From assembly GCA_046297495.1 (NCBI GenBank), contig JBKBIP010000013.1, forward strand, positions 77,366 through 141,365: a DNA stretch of 64,000 bases. Reading direction: 5' to 3'. The notes below the pieces were generated by a model. The model had not been told where the DNA came from and made no database searches. It saw only the letters and a program-made list of their open reading frames with translations. The DNA is from JBKBIP01 sp046297495. Lineage in GTDB: Bacteria > Planctomycetota > Planctomycetia > Gemmatales > Gemmataceae. A program made the position numbers and the translations under genes. Below, one piece after another: positions 61,765 to 64,000 of the stretch (the first letter of the stretch is position 1; each line of letters begins with the position of its first letter).

Positions 61765-62772
61765 ATGTCTCCACGCCGTTACTACGACGACGACTTGCCC
61801 GATGAACAGGAAGGAGTGACTTGGCCGGTTCTCTTGCGCTATGCCCCGTGGGTGGTGCTGGGCTTGCTCGGCATTTATCTGGCGTGGGACAGCTTTCACA
61901 CTGTCGCTGCCCATGAGCAAGCAGTCGTGCTGCGCTTCGGCAAGTTTCACTCCATCGAAGGCCCCGGCTTGCACCTGAAAGTGCCGCTGATGGACAAAGC
62001 CGTGCCAGTTCGCATGGATGAACAACGCCTGCGGCTGCCGTTCGCCTTGCCGGGCGAGACGCCGGGGCACGACGGCGGGCGCGCTCGGACGCAAGAGCCG
62101 CTCATCTTGACCGGCGACCTGTACGCCGCCGTGGTCGAATGGAACGTTAACTGGCGCGTCATCGACGCCCAAAAATTCATTCTGAGCATCAACGCCGACC
62201 AGGTGGAACCGACCATCATGGCGGTGGCCCGCAGCGCCATGCACCGCATGGTCGGGGACTACTCGGCGGATGAGATCCTGACCACCAGGCGCGAGGAAGT
62301 CGGCTTGGCCGCCTTGAACCGGATGCAACAGGCGATGGATGGCTTCGATTGTGGCGTGCAGATCGTGGCCATTCAGATGCAGCGCGTCACGCCGCCCGAA
62401 CGGGTCAAGCCGTCGTTCGACGAAGTCAACGCCTCGCTCCAACAGCGTTCCCAACTTGTCAACGAGGCCCAACGCAAACGCAACGAAATGATTCCCAAAG
62501 CCGTGGCCACTCGCGACCAACTGCAACAGGAAGCCAGGGGCTACGCCGACCGCCGCCGAGCCGAGGCCGAAGGGGAGATCAAAGCCCTGCTGGCCAAGTA
62601 CGAGGAATACCGCAAGGCCCCAGAGTTGACACGCCGGCGCCTCTATTTGGAGGCGATGGAAGAGATCATCGCCCGCAGCGGTCCCAAGACCGTGCTCGAC
62701 GCTGATTTGAACAATCTGTTGCCGCTGTTGAACCTGGGTCCAAACAACCAACCACCCGCCGGTAAACGCTAG
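61765..62772 (+). CDS. hflK: SPFH/band 7 protein, HflK-like
   Basis: From the ATG at 61765, with AAGGAGG upstream, 335 residues. The N-terminus is short and acidic (YYDDDLPDEQEG), then one helix (LRYAPWVVLGLLGIYLAW, about 24-41) and the band 7 domain starting AAHEQAVVLRFGKFHSIEGP. An extended alpha-helical part (QQEARGYADRRRAEAEGEIK, about 260-280) follows. HflK and HflC form a large ring around the membrane protease FtsH and limit its activity. This copy lacks the glycine-rich leader seen in proteobacteria. The hflC gene follows after 11 bases. Confidence 0.88.
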   Translation: MSPRRYYDDDLPDEQEGVTWPVLLRYAPWVVLGLLGIYLAWDSFHTVAAHEQAVVLRFGKFHSIEGPGLHLKVPLMDKAVPVRMDEQRLRLPFALPGETPGHDGGRARTQEPLILTGDLYAAVVEWNVNWRVIDAQKFILSINADQVEPTIMAVARSAMHRMVGDYSADEILTTRREEVGLAALNRMQQAMDGFDCGVQIVAIQMQRVTPPERVKPSFDEVNASLQQRSQLVNEAQRKRNEMIPKAVATRDQLQQEARGYADRRRAEAEGEIKALLAKYEEYRKAPELTRRRLYLEAMEEIIARSGPKTVLDADLNNLLPLLNLGPNNQPPAGKR

Positions 62773-62783
62773 GAGGTAGTCTC

Positions 62784-63890
62784 ATGAATCCTGAGCAAGC
62801 GATTATACGCGCCATCCTGGTCGTGGTGCTCATTGTTGCCGTGCTGGTGTTGCTGCCGGCCATGTTCTACGTGGTGGACGAGCGGGAACTGGCCGTCGTG
62901 CTCCAGTTCGGCAATCCCGTCGCCGAGCGCACCGAACCAGGCTTGTACATCAAAATACCGTTTATCCAGACCGTGCGGAAATTCCCCAGCACCCGCCAAT
63001 TCTGGGGGGACCGCGCTGGCGACTCGCTGCCCGACCTGCCGACCAAGGATGACAAGAAGATTGAGGTCATCCCCTGGGCGGTCTGGCGCGTCAATAAGCC
63101 TACTGTCTTCATGCAACGGTTACGCACCATGGACAACGGCGAACAGCTGGTCGCCGAATTCGTCCGTAGTGCCGTACGGGACGTGATCACCCAATACGAG
63201 TTGATCGAGCTGGTCCGCGATTCCTCGCGCACCATGGAGACGACCGCCGGTATGGAAATCGATCCGAGCAAGATGCTGCAACCCGATCAAGCCGCGCCGA
63301 TCAAACCGGGCGAGCAACCCGATCCCGAGCAAACACTGAAGATGCGCAAAGTACACATCTCCATCAAGGAAGGGCGCGGCAAAATCCTCGCCAAGATCAA
63401 AGAGGAAGTGCAACGCCGGCTGGCTTCCGGTTCCGACGCCGATGTCGGGCGCGGCATTGAAGTGATCGACGTGGGCATTTCCCAGATCGAATTTGTCGAA
63501 AGCGTGCGCCGCAGCACCTTTGACCGCTGGATCGCCGAACGCCAAGCCATCTCGGCATTGTTCGTCAATGAAGGGGTGCAGCTGAAGCAGGAGATCCTCA
63601 ATCGGACCAACGCCGAAGTGCAGAAAATCGAAGGAGAAGGACAACGCGACGCCAATCAAATTCGCGGCGAAGTGGATGCCGAGATCATCCGCGACTACGC
63701 CGCGGCCATCGAAAAAGCTGGTGATTTTTACTACTTCGTGCGCATGTTGGAAGCGTATAAACGAGCCATCGGCCACGATACGAACTTGATCCTGACCACC
63801 GACAGCGAATTTCTGCGGCTGTTCAAAAGCATGGACGGCGCGCCGCTCAAGCCCCCTCCCGTGGGAACCACGGTCTCGCCAGGGAATTAG
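62784..63890 (+). CDS. hflC: SPFH/band 7 protein, HflC-like
   Basis: A 368-residue partner of the preceding protein, preceded by AGGAGG. The N-terminal helix is IIRAILVVVLIVAVLVLLPA (about 7-26), then VVDERELAVVLQFGNPVAER opens the band 7 domain. Inside it a hydrophilic segment (MLQPDQAAPIKPGEQPDPEQ, about 167-186) looks like an inserted loop also seen as proline-rich. The C-terminal region FDRWIAERQAISALFVNEG and EIIRDYAAAIEKAGDFYYFV match HflC. A palindrome copy lies 73 bases downstream. Confidence 0.88.
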   Translation: MNPEQAIIRAILVVVLIVAVLVLLPAMFYVVDERELAVVLQFGNPVAERTEPGLYIKIPFIQTVRKFPSTRQFWGDRAGDSLPDLPTKDDKKIEVIPWAVWRVNKPTVFMQRLRTMDNGEQLVAEFVRSAVRDVITQYELIELVRDSSRTMETTAGMEIDPSKMLQPDQAAPIKPGEQPDPEQTLKMRKVHISIKEGRGKILAKIKEEVQRRLASGSDADVGRGIEVIDVGISQIEFVESVRRSTFDRWIAERQAISALFVNEGVQLKQEILNRTNAEVQKIEGEGQRDANQIRGEVDAEIIRDYAAAIEKAGDFYYFVRMLEAYKRAIGHDTNLILTTDSEFLRLFKSMDGAPLKPPPVGTTVSPGN

Positions 63891-63963
63891 ATGGTGGGTG
63901 AGAAAATCGGCGGCGACCGGCGCGGGAGGGTTGTGCCGCGAGGAATCTGAAAGAAAATCACAG

Positions 63964-64000
63964 GAGCACGCAGCGCGAGCCAGTGCAGCACCGGCTCGCG
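63964..64000. repeat. Second copy of the GAGCACGCAGCGCGAG palindrome, truncated by the window
   Basis: The 23-base left arm (63964-63986) is identical to that at 9025-9047, and the visible part of the right arm (GCACCGGCTCGCG) differs by one base from the other copy. The window ends before the arm is complete. Confidence 0.75.

Overview
This window is chromosomal DNA from a member of the Planctomycetota, most likely a Gemmataceae-like lineage. That is inference from gene content: a BBP7-type outer-membrane beta-barrel gene, a Tat-signal DUF1501 protein, a PEP-CTERM anchored protein, secreted BNR-repeat sialidase-like proteins, a Uma2-family gene remnant, a lysS-lolC/E-lolD string, and many short intergenic palindromes. 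I found no rRNA gene, tRNA, CRISPR array, phage or intact insertion sequence.

Layout. 1-7.2 kb is housekeeping on the minus strand (partial M24 peptidase, small membrane protein, Usp, ilvE, lolD, lolC/E, lysS). 7.5-13.9 kb is an accessory stretch of exported proteins: a beta-propeller-like protein, a broken Uma2 gene, a neutral ceramidase-like hydrolase and two sialidase-like proteins. 13.9-25.8 kb holds topA, a large PpiD/SurA-like membrane-anchored protein, hflX, hutH, a GlmU-like sugar nucleotidyltransferase, a tiny membrane protein and efp. 26.0-28.4 kb holds the BBP7 barrel and the PEP-CTERM protein.

28.4-47.7 kb is the centrepiece: seven collinear minus-strand alpha-glucan/trehalose genes, in transcription order glgE, treS-maltokinase fusion, malQ, glgB, glgX, treZ, and a very large fusion of a GH57/DUF3536 domain with treY. 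It encodes the GlgE route (trehalose to maltose to maltose-1-phosphate to glucan), branching, debranching and glucan exchange, and the TreY/TreZ route from glucan back to trehalose. In principle this is a closed trehalose-glucan cycle in one locus. No glgA, glgC or glgP is present in the window.

48.2-57.6 kb has a purine nucleoside phosphorylase and then a Tad (tight adherence) secretion/pilus operon: tadE-like, cpaB, tadG-like, cpaE/tadZ, cpaF/tadA, tadB, tadC, ending with a DUF192 gene that overlaps tadC. Pilin, prepilin peptidase and secretin are not in the window. 57.8-63.9 kb has an ArsJ-like MFS transporter, a DUF1501 protein, nadD and an hflK-hflC pair.

Short palindromes recur between genes and fall into at least five families. 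Two copies extend into coding sequence: one supplies the last residues of NadD and one lies near the start of the TadG-like gene. An AT-rich MITE-like hairpin lies upstream of hutH.
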